Position numbers and translations under genes: made by a program
Assembly (NCBI GenBank): GCA_037074765.1
Contig: JBAMDO010000060.1
Span: 215,011 to 279,010 of the forward strand
Direction of reading: 5' to 3'
DNA from: Mansonella perstans
Lineage: Eukaryota > Nematoda > Chromadorea > Rhabditida > Onchocercidae
DNA length: 64,000 nucleotides
The notes under the pieces: model-generated
Database searches by the model: none
What the model was told of the DNA's origin: nothing
The model's input: the letters and a program-made list of their open reading frames with translations, nothing else
In this document: positions 13,901 through 27,225 of the stretch, in pieces
Layout: each line of letters begins with the position of its first letter
Numbering within the stretch: position 1 is the stretch's first letter

Positions 13901-16900
13901 ATAATTAAAATAGACAGAAAAATTAGTGAAATGAACCATATAAAAAAAAACAAAAAGGTTGAAAAAAAAAAACCCCCAACGGGTATAGGTTAATAATTGA
14001 AGTTGGCGAAGGTTTTCAAGAGTATATTGATAAAAAAAACGTCCAACCGACTATTTGTGTGTTATTATGTCCCCTTAGTATCATCATAAGAGCTAGCACT
14101 CAAATTGAGCAGCACAGACATACATACAAATATACACATACACAAACATGCACATGGCTACAGCATGTCAATGTTTATTTAAAAATTTATGTTGTTTTAA
14201 TGTGAACATAATCAAACGACCCCTATTAACAGATCTTATTTTTACTGTTAACTCAATCTGCATTGATTTATCATTTAAATTCAAAAAAGAAAAAAAAAAC
14301 GTTTGATCTTGATCTGATTTAATTTTTCTACTTGAAATAAATGGATAATAATTAAGAAGAAATGAGGGACGATAAAAAAATAAGTCCTCTTTTTCATATT
14401 TGAAATTTATAAATAAAATCGATTAAATTTTATCTGTCTCTCATTTCAATAATTCATTGATAATTATTCATTCAAACTTCCGCAACTATTTTTTTTTCCC
14501 CATTTTTCTCGTTTAAAAGAGACTTTTAGTTTGAATTAAATTTCAAAATTCCTTCACAGTTGATTATTTCATTTCTCATACTACAAATTAATAGAGTTAT
14601 GACAGAAAAAGACGATTTAAATAGGTAAATATGTAAGTAAATAAGTTTAAATTTAAATAATTGGAAATTGTTGTCGATAAAAAGCTGCAGCTGTTCAGTT
14701 AGACTAAGTTCATAACTACTTATTAAAACAAAGTATTACATAGCAATAACAGAGTAGATCATTTCCTTCAAATTCATTTTAAATTTTAGTGAAGTAGTAA
14801 AATTGTACCAAACAGATGCAATCCTCTGCAAACATGACGAGAATGTTTTCTGTCCATTTTTTAACAAATAACACTAGCAGAGATTAGTGTACTTCGAAAT
14901 AAAATATTTACACTTATCATCTCTCCAAGTGCACTGCATTTTGAATAAGAGGAAAAGTGGAATGCTTAACAATCAGAAATTTGCTAATTTTTAAATAAAC
15001 AGAAATAAATTCAAATTATACATCGAAAAAGAGAAAGTGTATAGTAAAATGAGACAGATTTTTTAAATTTATAAATTTCACATCGATTCGTTCGATCAAA
15101 AAGTTAATTGTAGTAGTGAAGGACAAAAGAGAAAAAGAAAGTGCAGCTACTTTTTTGTTTTGTTTCATTCTTGTTTAAATCATTCCTACAGAAAGCTGAA
15201 GAAATGGAATTCTTTAAAAAGAATTTTCATCCCTCAAACAACTAATCATAAAGAGGCAATAAGCTGCAAAATAAATAAGATGGAAAATTAGCAGTAACTT
15301 TGACGCAATAAACCAATTATTACTTTCTGATGAGACATGTAGAGAGCAGCTTAACACTTGTAAGGGCCTATCATTCTCCAAATGGCGTCAGAATAACATA
15401 ATATGATTATTTCAGGTTGAGTAAAAGAGAGTGAAGGAATGAGCAAATCTTTTTCTTATCCGATTAGTTACGTTTCCTTTCAAATTAAATCCTATAAGGC
15501 TATCTTAAAATAGTCAGAAAAATGGCAAGGAATGATGTCGATGATTTGATTATTTTTTCACAAATCACTGAAATTTTAAAATATTCTTTGTAATTCCTTA
15601 AGAGAGAAGTGAATTACGAATATGTGACTGAAGCGATTCCTCTTAACAAATTAAGGCATGAAAGCCCTGCGATAATTTAATCCTAATTGTCAGAAATAAT
15701 TGGCAGAGCACCCATAATGTTTTTTAAGACATAGAAATGGGCAAATTTAAAGATTTTTTTCAACTTACAATTCTCAAGAATAATTAAAAAAGCTTGTAAA
15801 CTTTTCATTATTTTCACATTAGTAATTAATAAACAAAACGTGGAGGAAATAAATTGAAAAACGAGCTCAAAAGGAGAAATTAAAGATTAAAGGGAAAGAA
15901 TCAAATCATGCTAATAGTTAGGCTATCGAAATGGTACTCATCAAAGCTGTTCCTATTTGTTTTAAAAAAAACATCGATGCTTGATGATACTGTTCTGATT
16001 AAATTTCTACCAACTGACAGTGCCGTGCGAGAGAATATTTTTAAATCCGTTCAATACTGATAACTTTTAGGCTGTAAATTTTTTTCAACTGTTGTTTTTG
16101 AGCAATTTGCTGCATGAAAAGCATTATGGCAGAGAACGAAAAAATATCCAATTCAGCAATCCGTTTAATTTCCTGTATGAAACTAATAAAACTTTAATTA
16201 GATTGTGCAGGAATGCTTAAAAGTTGCTCCATCAATTTCTTTCAAAGTAAATGTCTTGTCTCATTATTAGGACATGAAAGACATCATAAATGCCTATTAT
16301 TTCTTTGCTAGATATATCGTTGTGGATTCTGAGGGAACTTTCGTAGTATTTTAGGTCGAAATATGTAATATTTGAGTGATATTTAATATTCAATTTCACA
16401 ATAGAATCATTAATTTTCAATAGAAATCAACTTGTTCAAAATGGATGCTTTGAATTCTGGTGAAATAAATAAATATTCCGCAGCGGCAATAATGGAATAA
16501 TTATCAAGAAATTTGAGAATAAAATTGGCTTTCAGTGTAATAAAATGAGTTTTTAAACATTTGTTATTTTTAAACAGTTTGATGATTTTCACAGCGCCGA
16601 AAAGAAGAACGAATGGGATATATTAAAATGATGCTAATTTTAATTCATAAAATATACATATCTTTTTTCACATGGCAATGGATTTATTAGTGCAATTTCT
16701 CTCTGCCATCTCTATTTTTCTATGTATAACAGTTACCTGTAAAAACATTCGTTTTATTTTTATTCTCGATTAAACATTTGCTTTTTGTTATCAAAAATAA
16801 AAATGACAAAGAAAAGGAAATTTTTAAAGTATTTTTATTTTCTTTGTTAGTTTGAAAGTAGTTTGTGTGTCTTGCATTGAGAAAGCACTTAATAAGTTGT

Positions 16901-19900
16901 AGCTCTTACTTTTATCCTCTTTGAATTTTTGAAGATTTAATCGAACAGTTTACAGTAGTTCTTGGCTATGTTTAAGCAAGCCAATACGCTAGAATTGACT
17001 CATTTTATTATCCTTTTTGAATTTGTGATCAGAATTAGAAAAGAACAGTTATAAATTGGATCAGTATGATAACAAAAGGAATCTCAAGGATATGGAATAT
17101 TGCTTAGCTTATATCCCATCTTTGAATAGAAAAAGAATTATTGCAAAAAAAAACAAGAATAATCTTAAATTAATTTTTTTAGACATATGCACTATTATAG
17201 AAATATTTTTTTTTTTTTTCAATTAGTAAAAAGTGTGTAGTTGACATGTAATGAGAGAAAACTTTTTCACATTGCTCAAAGAAAAAAAAGAAAATTCAGA
17301 ATAACAAAATATTTAACAGCAAATTTAATAAAAAAGAATTTGCCCTTTGTAAATATCTTTATTCTAAAGATTTCTGAACCGTATTTGCTTAAATTAATCA
17401 TATTCCAATTTTATCATTTTTTGTTCCTAAATTCTAACATCTACAAAATATTAGACTGGAGAACATGAATAATAATGCTTTTCTGTATTTCAATTTTCCA
17501 ATAAATAAAATAAAAATTATAAATGCCACAATTGCATTAAATAAAATGTGAATGGAGAACTTGAAATGTAATGGTAAACAAATCTTGAAATTAAAGTGAG
17601 ATTCACATGTGGTATGACGTGTACAAGTGAACACTATGTATTTGCGAGCCAGGAATTGAAAACAGTAAAGTCTTTTTGTGCCGATACTGCAAAATATATG
17701 ATGAGAATTTAGTTTTTCGATTGATCCGACAATATTTTTCGCGGGCATATATATGACTACCGAAACTTCTTCTTATAACGCAGTCTTGCAGTTTATTCAA
17801 CATATAGCCATGTTATTACTGTGAAAATCATTTCGAAAATAATTTTCAAGAAAATCATTAATTAAAAGATAATTGTAAGTTGCTCGTAAGCATACGGTGG
17901 AGCACTATTGCCATCTTCATTTATCAAATTTGCAACAGCAGAGTTTTTCCTTGCCTTTTTCATTCACAATTCTAACTTCTTCACTGATTACTTCATTCAT
18001 TTCCATATGAACGCTTTCTTAACTCATATACAAACATCATAGAAGAAACAACACTTCGAAGAATTATTATGAAAATAACATAAATTGATAAGAGAAAAAC
18101 ATTTTCTTTTCATTTTTTCAGAATCACGATAAAATTTAATCAGGAAACAGGAGCCCTAACGAAAAGATCGGGAATAGAAAAAGTGGACGGATAGGGACAA
18201 TTTAAGTCGAAATCTGCACAATACCATGAAATAATTTCTTGAGAAAGTTTTCTTTCCTTAAAATTATAAAATTTATTGTTACTTTGTTTATATGAAAAAA
18301 TATCAACAAAACAGAACTTTATCGTTTATATAAAAAATATGAACAAAAAAAATTGTTGTCAGCAAAATTATAAAAATCATTATGGGTCAGATAAAACAAA
18401 TTTCGCACGACCCTAAATTGATCACTTTTAAGTATAATCTAAAAATGATTCAGTATTTGCTTAGATTGGTATTCAAATCTGAAGACAGCAATCTTTTAAA
18501 TATTTAATTATGAATTTATGGCATGACTAAAATTGTGAAATTCAAGATTTTGAGTTTTTTTATAACAAAAATCTTTATTTAATATTCAATCTTTTTTCAT
18601 GTGCAAACATTATAATTTTTCTTTAGAGAAGTAAAATCTATCAGCAATAATGTATCTTCAACCTTCGTAAAGAAACGAACAAATCACTACAAGTGAAAAT
18701 TAGTAATCTGAAGGACAAACGAACAAGAACTAGTTCTAAGTCGTACAAAAAGGAGGAATAGTTTTGAGTAAATAATAGCAGCGTGACCAAACAATCATTT
18801 CCATTATTTCGAATTGGAAATTCAATTTCACTCTTTCTTACAAAACGATGAATATACTTTTTAATTTTTTCCAAAGGTGAATTGAAACTGTTTACAGAAT
18901 TAATAAGATCATTTTTTATTATGTAAAAAAATAATTAATCATTTGGTGCTGATGCCAAATAATTCATATTACGGGACTGAGAAGGTGGAAAGTGTTTTAT
19001 TAAAGAGCACAAATCTGAACAAATTATGCACTGCTAATATTGTCCATTTGAGTTAAAGAAAATGACAATGAACTTTCTTGACGATGCCAGCCACTGTGCT
19101 GACATGTTACCCAATTGTTGTTATTAAAGCATTCGTTGATGAAAATAAGCTTGCGAGGTTTAATCTCACACATTTTTCACAGTCACTTTATATTCGTTTC
19201 AAACTGAAAGCCTTTTCATTTCAAATTAAATATTGAATTGGTTAAATTGAAAAAAAAAGTGTCTGGCTTCTAGCCAAAACTGGTCGATTATAATATTTCC
19301 CGAATAAATATTTTATGTTCATAAGACTGCAAAGTCAATTTTTCAATAAGCACTTAAAATTCACAATTACTCGACATCATAAAACATCATAAAATCATAA
19401 ACGTTTTAAAGTTCTCGGCCTGCAACATTCGTCTTTCTATTTTATCTTGATTTAAAGGAGCAAAAACTTTTCACTGACATTGAATTGAAAAAAAAGAATT
19501 TTATGCAACAAAAATGTATTCATTTCATATCGAACTGTTCATCTGTGACACAAAAGCTCTGATAAATCATTCAAAATTGATTTCATTGCTATATTTCATA
19601 ATAATGAACAATTGTTGATACAATGGGTAGTAATGGAGAGATGAAATAAATGAAACATTATTTTAAAAAAAATCACAATTTCATGTAACATTTTGTTGCA
19701 ACAAACTAAAGATGAAAGGCTGCGGCAATGCACTACTGGGTCGTTTCCTTTCTTCAGATCGCTTCGCTCTCTCAGAAAATTTTGATTAAAAAAACTTTTC
19801 CACTATGGACTGGTGAGACAGATAGGTCATCCTAAAAGGATTTTAAATGACTTTTTTTTTTTTTTTACAAAACCAGAAAGACTTTTATGAGATGTATCCT

Positions 19901-21030
19901 TTTTCTGTTTAGAAATTCAAATCCTTTCTTCCATGCATACCCTGAAGTACTTGTTTCAATAATATAATGTTTTGGATCTCTAAGCGAACGAAGCAAAATA
20001 ATTGACATTCCATAAAATCTTTTACACACATACCATTCTCTCAGCAAAGAATTATTACTTGGAAGAACTTGTTTTTCAACAATAATTATTAGTCAAAATA
20101 ATTAGTGCTTTTCAATTAATAAATGCGTGAATACTTCGATGGAAAACGTGAGCTTTCTGATATTTGAATAAAAAGAATTTATTTATAAGTTTCATCATTT
20201 CACCGCTTTATTTCTCAGATATGAAAAAAAACGGAGAAAAATGCATTTGTTTTATTGCACCAAATTGTTTCATCATTGATGTTATCTGATCGGAGAATAC
20301 CTTGAAAAATGAATGTTATCCGTTGCAGAGAAAAGCATAGGCTTGTTTGACTTTCAAGGCAGGAAAAGTCAAAGAAACAAAAGTTTATTTGATTTGCAAT
20401 TTGAAATCCTCAAAGTCCTCAAGCCCATCCACTTCACATTGGTTGTGGAGAATATGAATTGAATTTGAGGATGGTTGAGATTGCAAATGAGAGAAAAAAA
20501 AAAGAGTGATAAAAAACGAAATTTATAAATATATTTTTATTTTCTTGAAAAGAAATTTATAGCTTAAAGTAGTTCATAACTAAATCATCAAATTTTTATG
20601 ATGATTTAATCTGGCAATTTTTATAATATCAGACTTAAAAAGCTTCCAAATCTTTTTTAATGTATAAGCAACTCGAAGCTATCAAGTATGCCTTGTATGA
20701 TGTAATTATTTTACCTATGACGTAATGATCATCCTGCCTAACTCAATATTTTATCTCTTTGTAAACTTTAAATATTGTATATTCATATAATTTGCAAATA
20801 TTTCGTTTATCCAGCGAATGTTCAATGTTACTTTATCCAGCAGAAATCAAATCCTCCTCACATTGATCTTGTCGTCTTGTTATGACCGAACATTATTGCT
20901 TATGCAATTTTAACCGCTCAATATTAAGCTGCCAATAAATAGTCGATAACTTATCCTTATTTTTACTTAAGTTGATATTTACCATCCTATGGTAATCTCT
21001 CAGCTTTTTTTCATTTTCGTCCATTTCTTT
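10941..21030. other. 10-kb gene-poor region upstream of the glutamate transporter
   Basis: AT-rich throughout, with many A/T homopolymers. No exon chain with consistent phases was found on either strand. Short open stretches (12836-13039 plus; 16232-16592, 17434-17803 and 18641-18874 minus) lack family resemblance. A small direct repeat (ATAAGAGAAGGACTTA twice) sits at 11013-11046. The region probably includes the promoter and 5' untranslated exons of the transporter; this is inference. Confidence 0.5.
11013..11046. repeat. Short tandem direct repeat
   Basis: ATAAGAGAAGGACTTA occurs twice with an 18-bp period, about 70-105 bases upstream of the transporter start codon. Confidence 0.8.
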
Positions 21031-22323
21031 TCATAAATCATTTGTCTCTTTCATGTCATCTTTTTCCACTACCTCTTCAATGTTATTCTTTCCGTTTTCT
21101 TTTAAATTTACCATTCTAACCAACTTCTGATCACTAGAAAATTGCTCATCGCCATAATATTCAACGTGAATTTTTTTTTCCTGGTAGATTGTATTAAAAT
21201 AAATCAATTCATTTTGAAAAACAGGTATTGAGAGATCCTTCACTAACATTATAATCATATTTGTTGCTGAATACTTAAACTGCATTTCCACCATTTCGAA
21301 AGTTGATGGTTCATTCGCAGTAATTGTGACATATGGTAAATCATGTGGATCAACTTTTTTATTCTAAATTCACATATTTTAAAGAAAGTTTTCAACCAGC
21401 AAATATTTGAACCAATGAAATGAATAAGTCAATTGAGCCAATAAAAAATGAAAGTTAATTTTAATTTCATCAAAAGAACAAGCAAATGAAATGGAAGCGG
21501 TGAAAGATCAAAATTGAAACGATACTGAGAAAAAACGATGGAAATGTACTTAGTGTATGTGTAATTTCTTCTCTTCCGGATTCATTCCTGTATCTTATTT
21601 GACTAATTAGTGTTTAATTGAATATTCGAAATCTAAATTTTATTTTCCAATATTGTTTAATTTCATAAAATGATTATTAATATTTCAGCGTTATGGGATA
21701 TATCTACTGTTATTCATTCCCTAGTGTTTCAAGCAACATTGGAAATGTAATTGCCTTGGAATGTTTTTGCACTAATGACAAAGTAATTTGTCTCAGATTG
21801 TTCGGCAGCTTTGATCTAAGTTTTGCAACTGATGAAGTATAACTAAAAGTTGTAATCTTTTTAGGAGCCTATTCTCTGTTCATTTTATCGTGCTTTTTCT
21901 TTGATTTTTTGCAAGAACATACAACGCATAATTTTTTTGAAGATTTTTTTTTTTTTTTTTAAGGAGGAAATTCAAAGGCTCCTTCAGATAAGCTGCCAAC
22001 TATCAATATCAGTTAAATAATTATCTTTCATACTGCTGATATATATACGTGGAATGATTCTCAATCAGATATATAACAGATTCTGGCATGATAAGAAAAC
22101 ATAAGAGGAATATGCTAATGGCCAAGAAATGGCAAAAAGCTGAAATTGCGAACTGTGAATCTTCATGAAAATCCCGTTCTAACGCTTAATTTGGTTTTTG
22201 GTACGTTGTCTGATATAATTTCCTTCTTCAGTGTCCTCGGCTGATAAATCTGATGAACTTTGTTACATATGCAGAAAAACATTAGGCCTAACCATGCATT
22301 CTATCTTTTGTTTTTATCGCCAT
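21031..22323 (-). CDS. Unrecognised small gene, three exons (145 aa)
   Basis: I do not recognise the family. Exons 22323-22293, 22257-22184 and 21363-21031 join in frame (phases 1 and 0) through donors GTTAGG and GTTAGA and acceptors ACAAAG and TTTAG. The first ten residues are MAIKTKDRMH; the second exon is basic and polar; the third (111 codons with stop) begins NKKVDPHDLPYVTITANEP, has alternating hydrophobic stretches (NMIIMLVKDLSIPVF, LIYFNTIY) that suggest a beta-rich domain, and ends in an acidic, lysine-rich tail. There is no signal peptide or clear membrane segment. Exon 3 is the strongest part, an acceptor followed by a long, compositionally protein-like frame; exons 1 and 2 are less certain, and exon 2 is open in a second frame too. 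Confidence 0.5.
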
Positions 22324-23327
22324 CGACTTATATGTTGGCTTTTAATTTTTCAGGTTTCAAAACATTGTTTCGCTGAATAAATAGTGAGATTGAAAAGACA
22401 CAATAACGAGAACCCATGTAAAGATACCCGAATTTCGGGTAATCGCTTTACTTATAAATAACAAGCAAAAAAATCGAACCTTACTCAGTTTATAAAAATG
22501 TGAAATAATGTTTCATGCGAAGTTACAGATTTTAAACATTTCTAAAAATTGTTTTTTAACTGTCTGTCTATGAAGTAACTGACTTTTGAACATATGAATA
22601 AAGATCTTTTTAGCTTAGTTTGCAGAACCAGGAATTGAAATTGCTGCACTTACGCTGCAAGTGCGCTATGTATTTCTACAGTACAGATGTGAATCTGGTT
22701 AAATTGTGACTGAGGGTGAAAGTGATTGATGAGATGTTAATAATTGAACTAAGATTTTTCAATGTTTAAGGATTTCAGATCATCTTTCTCTTCTGCAATA
22801 AGTAAACATGCAAAGGATTCATAGTTTTTACCCGGACATAATTAAAATAGGTTTTATCGAATTTTGTTCGCAAAAGTGCTCTGATTCAAGAGATTTCAAA
22901 CTCCTTGCAAAAAATGCCGATTTTTTTTTTTCAACGATTATAATGCGGGACAACTGCATCATTCTAATATATACATCAGCCTGATCGATCTTTAGTTGTG
23001 TGATAATTTATCTTTAGTTGTGTGATAATGACCCTGCATAACGAGCAGGAAACAAGTTGTTGATAAATAAGAGTGTAAAAGAAAAGAATTTTTGCTACCG
23101 ATAAATGAATAATAACGAGAACAAACTTATCCTGTTTTTGAGAATACCAATATGGTAAATATAAATCATCTGCCTTTGAAAATCCTATTGGAGGCTTTTC
23201 TTCTGCGAATTTAATTTTGTCGTCTTTCCATTTTCCAGCAATGCATCATGTTCACATCCCTATAAATAGCAATTCCTTTCTTAACTACGCGATATTGTGA
23301 TCTCTCAAACTATTGTAAAATCATAAA
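22324..23327. other. Intergenic, divergent
   Basis: Between the start of the 145-aa minus-strand gene and the secreted-protein gene. AT-rich; apart from the short repeat at 22989-23029, nothing recognised. Confidence 0.5.
22989..23029. repeat. Two-copy 22-bp-period direct repeat
   Basis: TCTTTAGTTGTGTGATAAT occurs at 22989-23007 and again at 23011-23029, about 300 bases upstream of the secreted-protein start codon. Confidence 0.85.
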
Positions 23328-24886
23328 ATGTTCCGCACAGCTCTCATTATTTCCACGTTGCTCGGATTCACAATTGGTTTTCACCGTATGTTTTTATTTT
23401 TCCTATTTTTATTAACCGCTCCAATTACTGATAAAAGATAAAATTAAAATATATCCGACTTAAAACAGTATCTGCAAAATTACACTTGCTATAGAGTATC
23501 GAACACTGGACTGCACAACGAATGACAAAAGAGTGGGTGGCGTATCAAAAGAAATCGGTTGTCATTTGGTTTTAAAAAATGAAGAATTTGAAACGGGGAG
23601 AAATGCTCCGGCAGGTTCCGGCTGCTACACAGTTAGTACATTTTGTATTTCTCATAAAATGAAATTCATTTTATGCTTTCAAAAGCAATCTGTCCAACTT
23701 ATTTTGCAATTTACTAATGCTTTGGAAGTTAACTGAATATTTCATTCTTTAAAACTTTGGAATGGACGAAAAAAAACGAAATTCATTAGCCGATTACAAT
23801 TTTTTAAATGGTAAAATTATTTGAATTCAAATAATCTATTCCAGATAATTTTTACTTCGTTATTCGTTTAGTTTCAACATCATTATTTTTAATGAAAGAG
23901 ATGACCATTTCATTAAAAGTCAGGAACATTATATTGCAGTATTCATTTATAATTAAAAGATTAATACGCCTCTAGCATGTATCATTGAGACTGTCCAATT
24001 TGTTACATTTTTTTCTAAAGGAAAGAGAAGATTTTGATGTCATAGAAGCTTCTTATAAAGACGAAATGATTGCGCATTGAAAATTGGGACAGTGAAGTTG
24101 AACCTCAGTTTGACGTTTTTGTGTAATGGAAAAATATTTCTGAAAAAAATATTTGTAGAACTTTTATTTAAATACTGCTTGTAAATCGGAAATGAGTGAC
24201 AAATCAGTTCATGCACGGAATCAATATAATCTCCTCTATTGTTTCAAACTAGTCCATCATTTACCAAGAATTAAACGATCAAAAGCTACCCTACTTAGCT
24301 CACAAGCAAAATTATCAGATAAAAATGATTTAAACGGTGGATTAAGAAGAAGATAAATGTTAAATGATGAATTGATTCATCATTCACCCAAACAATTCTT
24401 TAAGTTTGTCTTTACAACTTTCAATTTTTTTTTGCATAAATCAGTTTTCTTCAGGAAGGTTCTAGCGAAGAGGCAAAAGTTTTCTGCGCCGTTGTTTGTC
24501 CAAATGCTCACTCAGTTTTTCATTCAAAATCGTTGAGTGACAGAAACTGCTTCAAATTCATTTCATATGGGGTAAATTTCGTTACCTTCTTCATTTAAAG
24601 TATTAAAATCTGCATTCAAAAATGTGAGAAAATTATTTCCGAATATGTGCTTCAGATATGTTACAATTTCTTTCCATTTTTCTATTGTGTGACATTTCAA
24701 AAAAACCTTTTTTAATTATAGCTAATCCAAAATGACGGCGATTGGTATTTGTGGCGATCAGGAAAATGTCTTAATAGTTCGATAGCGTTCCAAATTGGCT
24801 GTAAATTCGATGATCCTTTTGAAAAACAATTCCCTAATGATAATGTGATTTTTGAACACTTAGCCGCTAAAGTGCGAGCTCATTGA
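23328..24886 (+). CDS. Secreted eight-cysteine protein, unknown function (158 aa)
   Basis: Exons 23328-23385, 23495-23631, 24455-24571 and 24722-24886; GT-AG borders, frame kept, 477 nt in all. Residues 1-18 form a signal peptide (MFRTALIISTLLGFTIGF). The mature part has eight cysteines (TLDCTT, IGCHL, GCYT, FCAVVCP, NCFKF, GKCLN, IGCKF), enough for four disulfides, plus a WYLWRSGKCL stretch and one possible N-glycosylation site (NSS). No transmembrane segment follows, so secretion is inferred. An AATAAA lies at 25022-25027, 136 bases after the stop. The size and layout resemble small nematode secretory antigens, but I cannot place it in a named family; an ALT-like relationship is only a guess. 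Confidence 0.82.
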
Positions 24887-26893
24887 GTACTTTCATCGAG
24901 ATTGTATAGGATTCTCGTGTTTTAGGTTTGTTTATTGAAATACTACCAAGTAATATCAAAATTTGGCCTTTGCCCCTATTTGAATGTTATTGCTTTATGG
25001 CTTATTCCCATTTTCCAAGAAAATAAATTTTCACTTTTCAGAAATTTAAGACCCTATGTAATTGAACATGTTATTATTTATCACTGGACATACAAGCGGA
25101 ATACATGAAATTTATGTAAGATTGTAAAATTTTGCTGAAAAATATTTTCAGAAACAAAAATATGCAAATAATTTTTGCTCATTCATTCTGTCACTCCAAT
25201 AGTTTCTCTTTTTCAGCTCCATTTTCCGGATTTTCAGAAATAATAATAATTTTGCCGTGATTTTTCTAAAAAAAGTCGTGTTTTCGTAGAAAAAGTCGTG
25301 CAGTATTTTTCGAAGCAATTTAACTTTCATTACTGACAAGAACGGACAACAAATCTATAACAACAAATTATTATATTAACTTGACAGTCTTAAACAGTTT
25401 CATTTCAAATCAATATAATTAAACTTGAATGTGCTTTATTATAAGCGGATGGCAATCAACAAATTCCCGCTAACAAGAAGCAAATTTATTTATACCGGTG
25501 GTAATTCTTAATTTAAGATTGAATTAAAAACTCGAAAAATTTTCTTACCTCCTGATTGTGGCATTTTTTGAACTGCTTTTCATGTCCAGCATGCTAATTT
25601 CCATCACTCTAACATTTCAAAACTTTCCTATCTCTCCCTAACATCGTTCTCTTGTCCCAAAATGAATGCGAAACGGAGGCAATGATAAATTACTAGAAAA
25701 GAAAAAGTATAAAACAATAAATGAGCATTAAAATGATATAATGTCACCAAGATCTGCCAGTATGAAACGACCAATTTTAATCAACTCATTGACTCGGCGG
25801 CAAAAAAGGGTATGTTTTTATAAAATTTGATTTCTGTTCCATCTGTAATTAAGAAGCTAAACATGACCCACGTGAGTGACTATGTTCTTAATGCTCTAAA
25901 ATAAAATTGAATCGAATTAATTAAGGATTATGAGTAAGCTTTAACCATCTCCTAAGATTGTCCCACATAATAAACTCGTCACCGGCTCTCGCGTGAGAAG
26001 TGCCTCTAAAAAGAGATATACTAAAATAGTGTACTTCAGCCTCAGCCATATTAACCACCATCGGTGGTCCATTCAATTTGGAGTCATAGAAACACACAAT
26101 TCATAAGTTGCGGTCTCCTTTAAGATTACTTCTTTGAGAAGAACCAACATCGAGAAGAAAAAATGTCCAGAAAAACCCGTGCATCGCTTGCATGGCCTAA
26201 TAGATCTTCTTCTACCATGCCCAAATGTATTTGCTTATCCTGCATTGCCTTCTTATTTACAAGCAAGTTTGCGTGAAATTTCACGAATCTTCGTTTGCAA
26301 AAGTAAGCCACGGTAACGACGACGACAAGTTGACAGTGTTAATAAATTAACGACGTTGTTCCGATAATGTGTTTATATCTCTCGTGTTCATCGTTCTTTT
26401 TTTTTTTCTAAAGTAAATTTTAACACCAAAAATTAAAAAAATCTAAAATTAACAACGTAAATTTCTAGTAGAAATTGCTCTAAGCTTGGTAATAAATCCC
26501 TTGTTCAACTTTTCCAAATTGTAAGCCAATTTCGTAAGCAATTTTTTGTGAAATCATCTATACACTGCAAAGCAATTCTCGATACTTTATAAAGCAATTC
26601 TCGCCTATTATCGGTATACTGTAAAGCAACTTTTGCTTATTACTAAGCTCATATGTCGGAATACAGCAAAAACTTACTGTATATGCAATGTCAGAATGTT
26701 GTAAAGAACTTCTAAATTGTTAGTTAACAATCTATATGAATTGCCGAAATAGTGAAACAATTATCCTCTAATATTTGAGGATTATATCACATTTAGAATA
26801 TTAGATCATCCCAATTATATACAATATGAACTTATTTCAATCAGGCTCTTGCACTTGCTTTATTGGTAACGACTTGAACATTTCTCTTTCATT
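24887..26893. other. Intergenic
   Basis: Mostly AT-rich with nothing recognised, except the G/C-richer island at about 25950-26345 described separately. A possible short exon at 25762-25809 (MKRPILINSLTRRQKR followed by GTATGT) has no partner I can find. Confidence 0.45.
25950..26345. other. Unexplained G/C-richer island, possible mobile-element remnant
   Basis: This stretch is visibly richer in G and C than its surroundings and is open on both strands over about 60 codons (26134-26316 plus; 26126-26311 minus). Neither reading resembles a family I know. An old solo LTR or transposon remnant is possible, but no terminal repeats, target-site duplication or protein motif was seen. Confidence 0.3.
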
Positions 26894-27162
26894 CAACCAG
26901 TCAATTTACTGGCCTTTTTTTTGTTATCATTATTGCTTTTATGCTGAATGTGTTTACCGTATTCTATATTGATTCTGTATTTAAGCGTAAACTATCGAAA
27001 ATAAAGTCAACGCAGACATCCGTAATTCCTCCAACCGAAGGTGAATCAGATGAACATTGTCTGTGCTCTCAACATGTAATTCAATATGAGACAACGTCTA
27101 CGGTAACATTGTTCAGAACACCAAGTTTAAGCTTCAGGAAAGTTAGACTTTATCATTACTAA
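26894..27162 (+). CDS. Possible last exon of a single-pass membrane protein (partial)
   Basis: After the acceptor CAACCAG an open frame begins QFTGLFFVIIIAFMLNVFTV, a membrane segment, followed by a basic stop-transfer stretch (KRKLSKIKS) and a polar Ser/Thr-rich tail with EGESDEHCLCSQ, ending at TAA 27160-27162. An internal ATG at 26941 would give a 73-residue protein, but the splice acceptor and the upstream hydrophobic codons suggest a 3' exon. No upstream exon was found in the preceding kilobase. It could be the remnant of a paralogue of the six-cysteine membrane protein at 28924, but the visible sequences do not align. The end of the frame forms one arm of an inverted repeat. Confidence 0.35.
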
Positions 27163-27225
27163 TGAAAACATTCATCTGTTAATTTATATTGGTTTTTATT
27201 TTAGAATAACTTTCCTGAAGCTTAA
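27127..27225. repeat. 19-bp perfect inverted repeat with 61-bp loop
   Basis: TTAAGCTTCAGGAAAGTTA at 27127-27145 is matched exactly by its reverse complement at 27207-27225. The left arm lies inside the open frame that ends at 27162; the right arm is downstream of its stop. In RNA it could form a long hairpin around the stop codon. Confidence 0.85.
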
